Source of the DNA: an uncultured Desulfobacteraceae bacterium
GTDB lineage: Bacteria; Desulfobacterota; Desulfobacteria; Desulfobacterales; Desulfatirhabdiaceae
Assembly (NCBI GenBank): GCA_903953895.1
Contig: CAJBLH010000050.1
Span: 1-57,738 of the forward strand
Direction of reading: 5' to 3'
Length of the DNA: 57,738 nt
Below, piece after piece: positions 37,591-45,904 of the stretch. The first letter of the stretch is position 1, and every line of letters begins with the position of its first letter. The notes under the pieces were generated by a model. The model worked only from the letters and a program-made list of their open reading frames with translations, ran no database searches and was not told the origin of the DNA. Both the position numbers and the translations under genes were made by a program.

Positions 37591-37683
37591 GGCTTATTCC
37601 CCAGTTTTACGTGAATTTGATTTATATGTAGCTTTATTTCCGGTACCAATCAAGCTAATATTGCCCAACAACGAAAATAATGC

Positions 37684-37713
37684 TTGACAACCATGGCTGA
37701 CCTGACGTACCTT
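37684..37713 (+). promoter_or_regulatory. Candidate promoter of the Phe leader
   Basis: A perfect TTGACA -35 at 37684-37689 is followed after 18 bases by TACCTT (37708-37713), a poor -10. It lies about 30 bases before the leader-peptide start, where a promoter is required. The -10 assignment is uncertain. Confidence 0.4.
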
Positions 37714-37741
37714 TCACGCGATATTTAAGGAATGCTTTGTT

Positions 37742-37822
37742 ATGCGCAAAATTCAAATTCATACAGACTTTTTTTTCGGGCGCTTCTTTTTTAGCTTTAG
37801 AAGCGTTCATTCTGCGCATTAG
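37742..37822 (+). CDS. Phenylalanine leader peptide (pheL-like)
   Basis: A 26-codon frame, ATG 37742 to TAG 37820-37822, preceded by TAAGGA. It encodes MRKIQIHTD, then FFF-GR-FFF-S-F, then RSVHSAH: seven Phe codons in ten positions. This is the hallmark of a Phe attenuator leader such as E. coli pheL. It ends 20 bases before the terminator stem of the attenuator. Its role is cis-acting: ribosome stalling at the Phe codons when charged tRNA-Phe is scarce should decide whether transcription reaches the fused aroF-pheA gene. Confidence 0.88.
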   Translation: MRKIQIHTDFFFGRFFFSFRSVHSAH

Positions 37823-37886
37823 CTTATACTGACTACATCGCGCCCCGAATGGACTTTATAACCTGTCCATTCGGGGCTTATTTTTT
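37781..37886 (+). promoter_or_regulatory. Phe transcription attenuator (1:2, 2:3 and 3:4 pairings)
   Basis: Three mutually exclusive pairings can be read directly. Pairing 1:2 is CGCTTCT (37781-37787) with AGAAGCG (37799-37805), inside the leader peptide frame. Pairing 2:3 (antiterminator) is GTTCATTC plus GCGC (37805-37812, 37814-37817) with GCGC plus GAATGGAC (37840-37843, 37847-37854), 12 pairs including one G-U. Pairing 3:4 is the terminator, GCCCCGAATGGAC (37842-37854) with GTCCATTCGGGGC (37865-37877). A ribosome stalled on the Phe codons covers segment 1 and frees segment 2 to block the terminator. Confidence 0.82.
37842..37886 (+). terminator. Attenuator terminator (3:4 hairpin)
   Basis: A 13-bp perfect stem (37842-37854 with 37865-37877) with a 10-base loop and a T-rich tract TTATTTTTT (37878-37886). 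It lies 20 bases after the leader peptide stop. Confidence 0.9.
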
Positions 37887-37926
37887 AAGCCCCGAAGGCA
37901 CCCTGCCTTAGGGGCTTTTTTATTTT
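37887..37926 (+). terminator. Second tandem terminator
   Basis: AAGCCCC-G-AAGGCA (37887-37900) pairs with TGCCTT-A-GGGGCTT (37904-37917), a stem of 13 pairs with one mismatch and a CCC loop, followed by TTTTTTATTTT. Its 5' arm AAGCCCC is also complementary to GGGGCTT (37873-37879) of the first terminator, so the two hairpins can interact. Confidence 0.8.
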
Positions 37927-37993
37927 CTGCTGAGAGATGTGTATAGTCCTCTCTTCGCATCACCAAAACGATGGGCAACAAAGGAGACATGAC

Positions 37994-39871
37994 ATGATTC
38001 TTGTACTCGATAAAAACATTACCAAAGATCAGAAAAGTCATATTCGCAATATGCTTGTGGACAGGGGCTGTTTTGTCCATGAAACCGACGATAGTGGCCG
38101 GAATCTTATCAGCGCCCTGGGAAAAAGTAATATAGACGTAGCATTTTTAAAAAGCCTTCCTGGTGTTGAGGACGTCACTCCGGTCAGTACACCTTTCAAA
38201 CTTGCCAGCAGACAATGGCATTCCGCCGATACGCTGGTACCGCTCGGGAATGTGATGGTGGGTGGAGAGCGCATCGTGATCATCGCCGGTCCCTGCGCGA
38301 TTGAAAGCCGCGATCAGGCACTGACGATCGCCCGAGAAGTAAAGCGTTACGGGGCGGTGGTTTTCCGCGGCGGCGCTTACAAACCCCGAACATCTCCTTA
38401 TTCTTTTCAGGGGTTGGAAGAAGAGGGACTTAAAATACTGGCCGAGGTCAGGGATCAGACCGGTCTTCCGGTCGTCACTGAAATTACATCAATGGTCCAG
38501 GCCGATGTCATGATGAAATATGTGGATGCCGTACAGATTGGCGCCCGGAACATGCAGAATTTCGAACTCCTGAAGTGTGTGGGCCGGATGGGCAAAACCG
38601 TGGTACTCAAACGGGGACTGGCCTCAACTATCGAGGAGTGGCTGATGTCTGCTGAATACATCATGTCCGAAGGAAACGACCGGATCATTCTGTGCGAACG
38701 CGGCATTCGTACCTTTGAACCCTATACCCGCAACACGCTTGATCTGTCAGCCATTCCCGTTCTTAAAAAACTGACGCACCTGCCGGTACTGATCGATCCC
38801 AGTCACGCCACGGGTATTCGAGAAAAAGTCAGCCCCATGGCGAGAGCCGCCATTGCCGCAGGTGCCGACGCACTGATGATCGAAGTTCACCACGACCCGG
38901 ACCATGCTCTTTCCGATGGCCCGCAAAGTCTATATCCAAAGCAGTTCGGCCAGTTGACCCGTGACATCTATGTGATCGCCCCGGTTGTCGGCAAGCAACT
39001 TGATTTTGATTATCTGCACAAGGCCGCCGGCGATTCCAACCGTCAGGACGTCGGTACACGCAGCCCGAAAGCCATTGCCTTTTTGGGTGAACTGGGAACA
39101 TTCAGCCACAAGGCTTGTCTGCAGTATTTTGGCGAAAACATGGATGCCGATCCTAAACAGAATTTCCGCGCCATCTTCGAAGCGGTCAAGTCAGGAGAGG
39201 CGGCGTACGCTGTCATCCCCCTTGAAAACTCTCTGTCCGGCAGTATCCACGAAAACTATGACCTGCTGTTGGAATATGACTTGCAAATCGTGGGAGAACT
39301 CACACTTCGTATCGTACATTATCTGATCGGCCGCCCTGGCGCCCATCTGGAGGACATCCGTCGTGTCATATCCGCCGGCCCGGCGGTTCAGCAGTGTCGG
39401 CAGTTTCTGGACCGCTTCCCCGGCTGGGAAGTCATTACGGTGAACGCAACAGCCAGCGCTGTTCAAGAGATCACCCACAATGAAGGATATGGGTATGCGG
39501 CCATCGGCAGTAAGGAGGCCGCCGATCTTTACGGCATGGAAGTCATTGAAGAGGGAATAGAAACCAACCCAATGAATTTCACCCGGTTTGCCGTAATCGC
39601 CGCCGCTCCCGGCACGGGCCGAGCTGCTGGAAAATCTTCCCTGGTCTACTCGGTCGGCAATCAACCCGGATCACTTTACGAAACCCTGAAGATTTTCCAG
39701 GAAAACCATATCAACCTTGTAAAGCTGGAATCCCGTCCGATCCACGGCAGACCCTGGCAGTACATGTTTTATGCGGATCTGGAAGCCGATGTTCGTTCTG
39801 CTGAATTCGCACCGATTCTCGATCATCTAATATCCAAAACCGACTATTTAAAAATTCTCGGCAGTTATTAA
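37994..39871 (+). CDS. aroF-pheA: Fused DAHP synthase-prephenate dehydratase with ACT domain
   Basis: A 625-residue bifunctional protein. Residues 1-75 are the ferredoxin-like N-domain of type I-beta DAHP synthases; 85-335 are the barrel with AGPCAIES (98-105), KPRTSPYSFQG (130-140), QIGARNMQNF (181-190) and DPSHATG (268-274). After a short linker a prephenate dehydratase begins at KAIAFLGELGTFS (359-371), with IPLENSLSGSIHEN (408-421) and the catalytic TRF in NFTRFAVIA (528-536). An ACT domain with GSLYE and ESRP (579-582) should sense Phe. It thus joins the first shikimate step to the committed Phe step. No chorismate mutase domain is present. AAAGGAGA precedes ATG 37994, and a Phe attenuator lies upstream. 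Confidence 0.93.
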   Translation: MILVLDKNITKDQKSHIRNMLVDRGCFVHETDDSGRNLISALGKSNIDVAFLKSLPGVEDVTPVSTPFKLASRQWHSADTLVPLGNVMVGGERIVIIAGPCAIESRDQALTIAREVKRYGAVVFRGGAYKPRTSPYSFQGLEEEGLKILAEVRDQTGLPVVTEITSMVQADVMMKYVDAVQIGARNMQNFELLKCVGRMGKTVVLKRGLASTIEEWLMSAEYIMSEGNDRIILCERGIRTFEPYTRNTLDLSAIPVLKKLTHLPVLIDPSHATGIREKVSPMARAAIAAGADALMIEVHHDPDHALSDGPQSLYPKQFGQLTRDIYVIAPVVGKQLDFDYLHKAAGDSNRQDVGTRSPKAIAFLGELGTFSHKACLQYFGENMDADPKQNFRAIFEAVKSGEAAYAVIPLENSLSGSIHENYDLLLEYDLQIVGELTLRIVHYLIGRPGAHLEDIRRVISAGPAVQQCRQFLDRFPGWEVITVNATASAVQEITHNEGYGYAAIGSKEAADLYGMEVIEEGIETNPMNFTRFAVIAAAPGTGRAAGKSSLVYSVGNQPGSLYETLKIFQENHINLVKLESRPIHGRPWQYMFYADLEADVRSAEFAPILDHLISKTDYLKILGSY

Positions 39872-39902
39872 CTTCGTTATATTTCGGATCCGGCATGTAA
39901 AA

Positions 39903-39951
39903 CTGAAAACCAATTGGATGATTTGGACCTTTTAAATTTTCAGATTTTTTT
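39903..39951 (+). terminator. Probable terminator of the fused gene
   Basis: CTGAAAA (39903-39909) pairs with TTTTCAG (39937-39943), with inner CCAA/TTGG pairing, followed by ATTTTTTT. It starts 31 bases after the stop. Confidence 0.55.
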
Positions 39952-40062
39952 GTAATTCATGTTGACATTCGGTACGTAGAATTCTACAGCCCGTATTGGC
40001 GGTCGGCCAGCTTGTATTATTGTGAAGTTTCTAACGAGACACAGCCAGTGCCGGCAAAAAGG

Positions 40063-41067
40063 TTAGAATCTTATGAAATCCACAAGAACCACCGCTTTCC
40101 GCAGCCCCGTACTGGTTTTTAATTCCGTAAAACGGATATCATCGGCATCTACCGGATGTTCACCCTTGACGATGATATTCATATCGTTCACAAGCATGCG
40201 GATAGGTTCAGATTTAAGAAACTGCTCTGGATGAAACAGCAAATCTGTCACCCGGTTTAGATAATCTTCCGGTTCATCGAGTTGAACCCGGACCTCGGTA
40301 ATTTCCTTGTCAATCCGCCCTATCACGTCTTTTGTATCATGGGTGTCATCCGGAGTGTCATCCGGAGTGTCGGCCGGAGTGTCGGATTGATCCGGCAACT
40401 GGGATTTTCTACTCTGAACCAGGGAATCCGTGAGATTCATTTTGATTTCAAGGATGCGTTTCTCGGTTTCCATATCTTTTTTCAAGGATATCAATGACAG
40501 GATATCTTCCAGAGAATGAGATGCCAGCAATTCCAGTACCCGCAATGATAATTCTTTTCGGGTTTCTTCTTCAGAAGCCATCGGCGCGACAATCTGGTGA
40601 TCGGAAAAATCCACACTTGTCTGAAGCACATCTCGTCTGACGATCTCGCCGTCGATTTCCACACCCAGCGTTTTTCTTTCCTTACGAGTCATCACCAGCA
40701 GCGCACAGCAGCGATTCACATTTGTTTTCTGAAAAAAATTATTCAATGCTTTGTTTTTGGAGAAAAAATCTTTAAATGCACTGTTATCCAGAAACGTCTT
40801 TCGGACAAACGGATTGCTCTTCCAAGAGTCTGCTTCGATTGAAATCGGCGTTGGCAACTGAACGATCAACTCATCCGCATATTTCAGTGTATGCTCTACG
40901 GCCGGCATCAGCTTTTTCCGGTAATGCGACACATAGTAAATATTGGGATGACTCAGTTTGGCAACAAAATCGACAGCTTCCAATAATTCTTCGCGGGGAC
41001 GGATTTTGTCAGAGATTGCCGGATCGGATGTGTTCCGAAATTTCGATAAAAAATTGAATAGTCCCAT
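40063..41067 (-). CDS. Hypothetical protein with Asp-Thr-Pro repeat linker
   Basis: An unrecognised 334-residue soluble protein. The N-terminal part (about 1-190) reads as a mixed alpha/beta domain (VDFVAKLSHPNIYYVSHYRKKL, ALLVMTRKERKTLGVEIDGEIV). Then follow helices (LEDILSLISLKKDMETEKRILEIKMNLT), a low-complexity linker of DTPADTPDDT units, and a C-terminal region (VIGRIDKEITEVRVQLDEPEDYLNRV). The linker comes from 12-bp direct repeats. No neighbour on the same strand gives context; the hybrid kinase gene is divergent from it. Confidence 0.65.
   Translation of the reverse strand: MGLFNFLSKFRNTSDPAISDKIRPREELLEAVDFVAKLSHPNIYYVSHYRKKLMPAVEHTLKYADELIVQLPTPISIEADSWKSNPFVRKTFLDNSAFKDFFSKNKALNNFFQKTNVNRCCALLVMTRKERKTLGVEIDGEIVRRDVLQTSVDFSDHQIVAPMASEEETRKELSLRVLELLASHSLEDILSLISLKKDMETEKRILEIKMNLTDSLVQSRKSQLPDQSDTPADTPDDTPDDTHDTKDVIGRIDKEITEVRVQLDEPEDYLNRVTDLLFHPEQFLKSEPIRMLVNDMNIIVKGEHPVDADDIRFTELKTSTGLRKAVVLVDFIRF
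40343..40390. repeat. 12-bp direct repeats in the 40063 gene
   Basis: GTGTCATCCGGA occurs at 40343 and 40355, followed by the variants GTGTCGGCCGGA (40367) and GTGTCGGATTGA (40379). They encode the DTPDDTPADT linker and are a slippage-prone tract that keeps frame. Confidence 0.75.
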
Positions 41068-41508
41068 ATTTTCATCCTGTTAGCAAAACCCCCTGGCGCT
41101 GGGGGATGGAGATATTCTGTTCCTCCCCCAGCGGGGGGAAGCTGGGAAGGGGGGATAATTTCAATCGGCCATCAAAAGTCTGAATGGAAGCATCATTTTC
41201 TTTACAAATGTGATGATCCGGGATACGGTTTGCCTTGGTCTGCACGTGCTGATAGGTGGTATTGTTATTTGCAACCACAGATGATTTATCCTTTATCCGG
41301 ATGGAGCGCAACATTTTTATGATTGTCCGCCACTCCGCCACCTGCAAGCAAAAAGGCTGTGAAGCCGGCTGACCGATGGAGAGCGGTTGCTTTCTATCAA
41401 GAAGTTATAAAATTCCGCGCGTATGGTCGATGTAAAGCGCTCAAAGGCCATGGAGGCGGAGGAAATACCCAATCTGATATCTGCCAATCAGACCAAGGAC
41501 GGCAAGAA
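41068..41508. other. Divergent intergenic region with palindromes
   Basis: The 440 bases between the hypothetical gene and the hybrid kinase carry two GC-rich palindromes (41089-41106 and 41121-41154, the second a CCCCCAGCGGGGG copy). A frame open from 41323 joins the kinase gene but its first 62 codons look non-coding. No other gene or RNA was seen. Confidence 0.5.
41089..41154. repeat. Inverted pair of GC-rich interspersed palindromes
   Basis: CCCCCTGGCGCTGGGGG (41090-41105) and CTCCCCCAGCGGGGGGAAGC (about 41123-41142) followed by TGGGAAGGGGGG. Same arrangement of two nearby copies as at 14194-14284. Confidence 0.65.
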
Positions 41509-44388
41509 ATGAATAACCCGCGCCCGACAACCGGGAAAGACCCATGCAAGCGTCTGACTCCCATACTTGAGTCCACTGACGATTCTGTTTCGCCGATGCT
41601 GCATAGGGATGCTGTAAGGCTGACCTGCCTATATTTTTTCCCGGTACTCTTATTGGGATTTCTGGTTGGCTTATTTATCTTGCATCTTGCGAGAAAATCG
41701 GACCTTGAAGTTATCAAAGCAAAACAATATGCGGCAGTCGCAATTGTTCAGGATGCAATATCGGAAGATATTCAACTGGCAATTTCGGATCTGCTGATAT
41801 TGTCCGGAGACGTCAATCTGAGATATCTATTTTCCACCACGGGAGAGGCTGATCCGATAATCAAGGAAAAACTGAACGATTTTTACCAGACAGTAGCAGG
41901 AGCCAAGCGGTGTTACGACCAACTGCGCATTCTGGATCGAATGGGAATGGAGATTATCAGGGTGAACTATAACGGCGGCTCACCAATCGTCGTTCCGGGT
42001 ACGCAGCTTCAGAATAAAAGCGGCAGATATTTTTTTGACGATACATTCAAACTGAAACCAGGAGAAATTTTTATTTCACCGCTGGATCTCAATATCGAAC
42101 ATGGACAGATTGAACAGCCCCTGAAGCCCATGGTAAGAATCGGTACCCCGTTCAATGGCGCCGATGGGGATAAAGCCGGCATCATGCTTTTGAACTATTA
42201 CGGAGAGATTCTGTTGCAGGAGCTGAGAAAACTTGACGACCGCTTTCCCGGCCAGCAATTGATGTTGCTCAATTCCCAGGGTTACTGGCTGAAAGGGCCG
42301 CAAGCCGATATCGAGTGGGGCTTCATGTATCCAGATCGCAAAACGTTGACATTTGCAGAGCGGTACCCATCGATCTGGAAGAAAGTTCTTGCGGGCGACG
42401 ACGGGTTTCGGACAGTCCCCGATGGTGCGTACTACTTTGGAACGGTGTATCCCCTGGCTGACAGCCAGATTTCCAGCTCTGGAACGGACAAGCCATCCGG
42501 GAAAAGTGAGTACGACATCACTGGAGGTGAATACTTTTGGAAAATCGTCTCCATGGTTCCCGCAAAACAGTTGGCGGAACAAGACGCGATACAATTGACG
42601 CGCGTAGTCCTGATCGAGGGGGTGGTGCTTCTGGCGGTCCTGTTGTGGCTTGCAGGCCTTGCCAAAGGCAGGCTGAAGAAGACAGCTTTCGAACAAATGT
42701 TGATGCAGGCCAAGATTCAGGCCGAGATGGCCAACGCGGCCAAAAGCGAGTTTCTGGCCAACATGAGCCATGAGATCAGAACCCCGATGAATGGGGTTAT
42801 CGGTATGACCGGGCTGCTGCTGGATACGGACTTAAATGATGAACAGCGGCGCTATACAGAAATCGTACGCAGCAGCGGTGAATCCCTGCTTGGCTTGATC
42901 AACAACATCCTCGATTTCTCAAAGATCGAATCAAAAAAGCTCGAGCTGGAAACACTGGATTTCAATCTGTCGAGCCTGCTGGAAGACTTTGCTGCCACAC
43001 TGGCCGTACAGGCTCACGAGAAGGGGCTGGAATTACTCTGTGCTGCCGATATGGATGTACCCACACTGCTTCGGGGCGACCCGGGGCGTTTGCGTCAGAT
43101 CCTCACCAACCTGGCTGGCAATGCCGTCAAGTTCACCCCTGCTGGTGAGGTGCTGATCCGTGTTTCACTGATGGAAAAGAGTGAAAACGATGTAATGCTG
43201 CGTTTTTCGGTGCGCGACACAGGCATCGGTATTCCCGGAGACAAGATCAGTCTGCTCTTCGCCAAGTTCAGCCAGGTGGACGCATCGACCACACGCCGGT
43301 ACGGCGGTACCGGACTGGGCCTTGCCATCTCCAAACAACTGGCCGAGCTGATGGGCGGGCAGGCAGGTGTGTGCAGTGAAGAAGGTAATGGTTCGGAATT
43401 CTGGTTTACAGCGCGTTTTGGTAAACAGGACGTGGGAGCGGATGTGGAAAATATCCAGCCTGCGGATCTGTGTAATGTGCGCGTACTGATTGTCGACGAT
43501 AATGCCACCAATCGCGAACTCCTGACCACCCGTCTGACTTCCTGGGGCATGCTCACATCGGAGGCAAAGGACGGCCCTACGGCGCTCCAGGCACTCTACC
43601 GAGCGATGGACGAGAAAGACCCCTTCCGCATCGCCGTGATCGACATGCAGATGCCGGGTATGGATGGAGAATCCCTGGGCCGGACTATCCGTGCAGACAA
43701 GCGACTGGACGATACCCGGATGGTGATGCTGACCTCCCTGGGAACACGGGGTGACGCCCGGCGTTTCCAAGATATCGGTTTTACGGCGTTTGCGACCAAA
43801 CCGATACGGCATCTGGAATTAAAGGCGGTTCTGTCCTTGGTGCTTACAAATCGAGACAAGGCGGAGCCTAGCCCACAGTCCATCATTACGCGCCACACGG
43901 TTCGTGAGATGTTAAACTTGTTCGTCGGCCGCAAAGCACGCATTCTGCTTGCTGAAGACAATATCACCAATCAGCAGGTAGCCCTGGGCATCCTGAAGAA
44001 ACTGGGTTTGCGTGCAGATGCCGTCGCCAATGGAGTGGAAGTACTCAAGGCACTGGAAAATCTGCCCTACGACCTGGTGCTGATGGATGTGCAGATGCCT
44101 GAAATGGATGGGATTGAAGCCACCAAGAGAATTCGGAATACGGAATTACGAATCCCGAATCATGCCGAAACGGGCGATTCTCCTTCACCCTTCGTAATTC
44201 CCATTATCGCCATGACCGCTCATGCCATGCAGGGCGACCGGGAGCGCTGTCTGATGGCGGGCATGAATGACTACATCACCAAACCAGTCTCTCCCCAGGC
44301 GCTGGCCGAAGCACTGGACAGATGGCTGCCTCAGAATGAAAAAACGGCAAACAGCGCACTGCAAACAGAGATACATCCAGGGTGCTGA
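41509..44388 (+). CDS. Membrane hybrid histidine kinase with two receiver domains
   Basis: A 959-residue sensor kinase. From ATG 41509: transmembrane helix about 38-61 ([24 protein letters not shown]), an extracytoplasmic Cache-like sensor of about 300 residues (ARNLRYLF-, [21 protein letters not shown]-type), a second helix ([20 protein letters not shown]), HisKA with phospho-His H421 ([11 protein letters not shown]), HATPase (N-box [30 protein letters not shown]), receiver 1 with D712 ([11 protein letters not shown]) and receiver 2 with D860 ([11 protein letters not shown]). There is no HPt domain, so a separate phosphotransfer protein is needed. An AAGGA site lies upstream; the start is not certain. 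The C-terminal half is closely similar to the kinase at 54799. Confidence 0.88.
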   Translation: MNNPRPTTGKDPCKRLTPILESTDDSVSPMLHRDAVRLTCLYFFPVLLLGFLVGLFILHLARKSDLEVIKAKQYAAVAIVQDAISEDIQLAISDLLILSGDVNLRYLFSTTGEADPIIKEKLNDFYQTVAGAKRCYDQLRILDRMGMEIIRVNYNGGSPIVVPGTQLQNKSGRYFFDDTFKLKPGEIFISPLDLNIEHGQIEQPLKPMVRIGTPFNGADGDKAGIMLLNYYGEILLQELRKLDDRFPGQQLMLLNSQGYWLKGPQADIEWGFMYPDRKTLTFAERYPSIWKKVLAGDDGFRTVPDGAYYFGTVYPLADSQISSSGTDKPSGKSEYDITGGEYFWKIVSMVPAKQLAEQDAIQLTRVVLIEGVVLLAVLLWLAGLAKGRLKKTAFEQMLMQAKIQAEMANAAKSEFLANMSHEIRTPMNGVIGMTGLLLDTDLNDEQRRYTEIVRSSGESLLGLINNILDFSKIESKKLELETLDFNLSSLLEDFAATLAVQAHEKGLELLCAADMDVPTLLRGDPGRLRQILTNLAGNAVKFTPAGEVLIRVSLMEKSENDVMLRFSVRDTGIGIPGDKISLLFAKFSQVDASTTRRYGGTGLGLAISKQLAELMGGQAGVCSEEGNGSEFWFTARFGKQDVGADVENIQPADLCNVRVLIVDDNATNRELLTTRLTSWGMLTSEAKDGPTALQALYRAMDEKDPFRIAVIDMQMPGMDGESLGRTIRADKRLDDTRMVMLTSLGTRGDARRFQDIGFTAFATKPIRHLELKAVLSLVLTNRDKAEPSPQSIITRHTVREMLNLFVGRKARILLAEDNITNQQVALGILKKLGLRADAVANGVEVLKALENLPYDLVLMDVQMPEMDGIEATKRIRNTELRIPNHAETGDSPSPFVIPIIAMTAHAMQGDRERCLMAGMNDYITKPVSPQALAEALDRWLPQNEKTANSALQTEIHPGC
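44142..44201. repeat. In-frame palindromic insertion in receiver 2 of the kinase
   Basis: GGAATTACGAA (44142-44152) and TTCGTAATTCC (44191-44201) are an 11-bp perfect inverted repeat bracketing about 38 bases. They encode an extra loop ([17 protein letters not shown]) between RIRN and IPIIAMTAH, where receiver domains normally have only a few residues. The same inverted repeat occurs at the matching place in the second kinase (54935-55001). Confidence 0.8.
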
Positions 44389-44464
44389 GGGCTTTCATCG
44401 GAACTTGGTGCTGACCACGGATCAGCTTCTCACGAACATCCAATCCGTGCAGCTATCAGAAAAG

Positions 44465-45142
44465 CTAATAGATTTCCCGGAGATTGTTCCGGTGATCCAC
44501 CATGTACAGCAGCTTTGCTTTTTCCTTGAGCGCTGTTTTCAATGCTTCCAGCTTGTCGCGATCGATGCTGTACATGCGGATGTAGACATTGCGGTATCCT
44601 TCGGGCGCCTTCTCATAAGAGGTGAGGATACTGGCGACTCTTCCCCCGGCCCCCCGGATGATATCGGCCACTTCCAGAATGGAGCCCTGCCGGTCTTCCA
44701 GGCAAAACGCAAACTGGATGCCTTTTTTCCCGATACCTGTCAGGGAAATGATCACCTTGAACAGATCCGTATGGGTAATAACGCCAACAACGGTTCCGTC
44801 TGCATCCACAACCGGAACACCGGATATTTTGTTAGCAAGCAGGACTTCGGCGGTTTCTTCGACCGTGAAATCCGGCGGAACCGAAATCGGCTTTGGCGAC
44901 ATGATGTCTTTGATCTGAATTTTCGAGAGCAGATAGAGAAGCTCATGAATTTCCAGGGTGGTGGCGCCGGATGGAGAGGCTTTTTTCAAATCCCTGTCTG
45001 TTACAATCCCCACCAGACGTTTAGCGTCCATGACCGGCAGCAGGGAAATGCCATGCGTTTTCATGGTATTCATGGCTTCGTGCATGGAACTGTGTTTATC
45101 GATGGTAATGGCGGGCTTGCTCATCCAGTTAGTTACAAGCAT
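44465..45142 (-). CDS. CBS-domain protein with ACT domain (AcuB-like)
   Basis: A 225-residue protein: CBS 1 (TNWMSKPAITIDKHSSMHEAMNTM..LLPVMDAKRLVGIVTDRDLK), CBS 2 (IKDIMSPKPISVPPDFTVEETAEVL..GVPVVDADGTVVGVITHTDLF), and a C-terminal ACT domain (AFCLEDRQGSILEVADIIRGAGGRVASILTSYE). The architecture suggests adenine-nucleotide and amino-acid sensing. It lies 57 bases downstream of livF on the same strand, so it may be the last gene of the transporter operon and monitor branched-chain amino acids (inference). GGAGG lies nine bases before the ATG. Confidence 0.85.
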   Translation of the reverse strand: MLVTNWMSKPAITIDKHSSMHEAMNTMKTHGISLLPVMDAKRLVGIVTDRDLKKASPSGATTLEIHELLYLLSKIQIKDIMSPKPISVPPDFTVEETAEVLLANKISGVPVVDADGTVVGVITHTDLFKVIISLTGIGKKGIQFAFCLEDRQGSILEVADIIRGAGGRVASILTSYEKAPEGYRNVYIRMYSIDRDKLEALKTALKEKAKLLYMVDHRNNLREIY

Positions 45143-45199
45143 GGAAACGACCTCCAGTAGTGTTTTTTATGTTTCGTGTATTTCGGGGTAGTATTTGTC

Positions 45200-45904
45200 C
45201 TAAATCCCCAGATACGCCTTCTTGATGTGTTCGTTGTTCAGCAGAGCCTCGCCTTTGTCTTTAAGCACCACCCTGCCGGTTTCGAGTACATATCCCCGGG
45301 TAGCGATCCGGAGAGACTGAAACACATTCTGCTCGACCAGCATGATCGTTACCCCCTGCCGGCTGATCTCGGTGATGATATTGAAGATGGACTTTACCAG
45401 CAGCGGCGAAAGACCAAGCGATGGCTCATCAAGCAGCAGGAGTTTCGGATCGGCCATAAGACCCCGCGCGATGGCCAGCATCTGCTGTTCCCCGCCCGAC
45501 ATGGTGCCGCCGAATTGTTTTTCCCGTTCTTTGAGTCGCGGGAGCAAGGCAAATACCCGGTCCATATTCGCTTCACGTTTCAATCGCGCCTTTCTGGTAA
45601 AAGAACCCATCCTCAGATTCTCTGTAACCGTCATTTGCGGAAATATCTTTCTGCCCTCGGGGACCTGGACGAGACCGAGTTCAACCACTTCATGTGCTTC
45701 GAGTTTGGATAGGTTTACGCCGTTAAAGGTGATGCTGCCGGTTCCGGGCTTTTCCAGGCGGGAGATGTTGTTGAGAATCGTCGATTTTCCGGCGCCGTTG
45801 GCGCCGACGACCGTAACGATCTCGCCTTCCTGCACCTCGATGTTCACGTCCCACAACACCTTGAGGTCGTCATAACTGAAGTTCAGATTCTCGATCTTTA
45901 GCAT
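45200..45904 (-). CDS. livF: Branched-chain amino acid ABC transporter ATPase LivF
   Basis: A 234-residue ABC ATPase on the cytoplasmic face of the importer. Walker A GANGAGKST, signature MSGGEQQMLAIARGLM, Walker B LLLLDEPSLGL and the H-loop replacement VEQN, which is typical of LivF. Its ATG follows directly on the stop of livG (TAGATG), with GGAGAA as the ribosome site inside the upstream gene. Confidence 0.94.
   Translation of the reverse strand: MLKIENLNFSYDDLKVLWDVNIEVQEGEIVTVVGANGAGKSTILNNISRLEKPGTGSITFNGVNLSKLEAHEVVELGLVQVPEGRKIFPQMTVTENLRMGSFTRKARLKREANMDRVFALLPRLKEREKQFGGTMSGGEQQMLAIARGLMADPKLLLLDEPSLGLSPLLVKSIFNIITEISRQGVTIMLVEQNVFQSLRIATRGYVLETGRVVLKDKGEALLNNEHIKKAYLGI

Noticed and set aside
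41323-41508. N-terminal extension of the hybrid kinase from 41323
   Set aside because: The first 62 codons look non-coding and have no ribosome site; ATG 41509 is closer to the first membrane helix.
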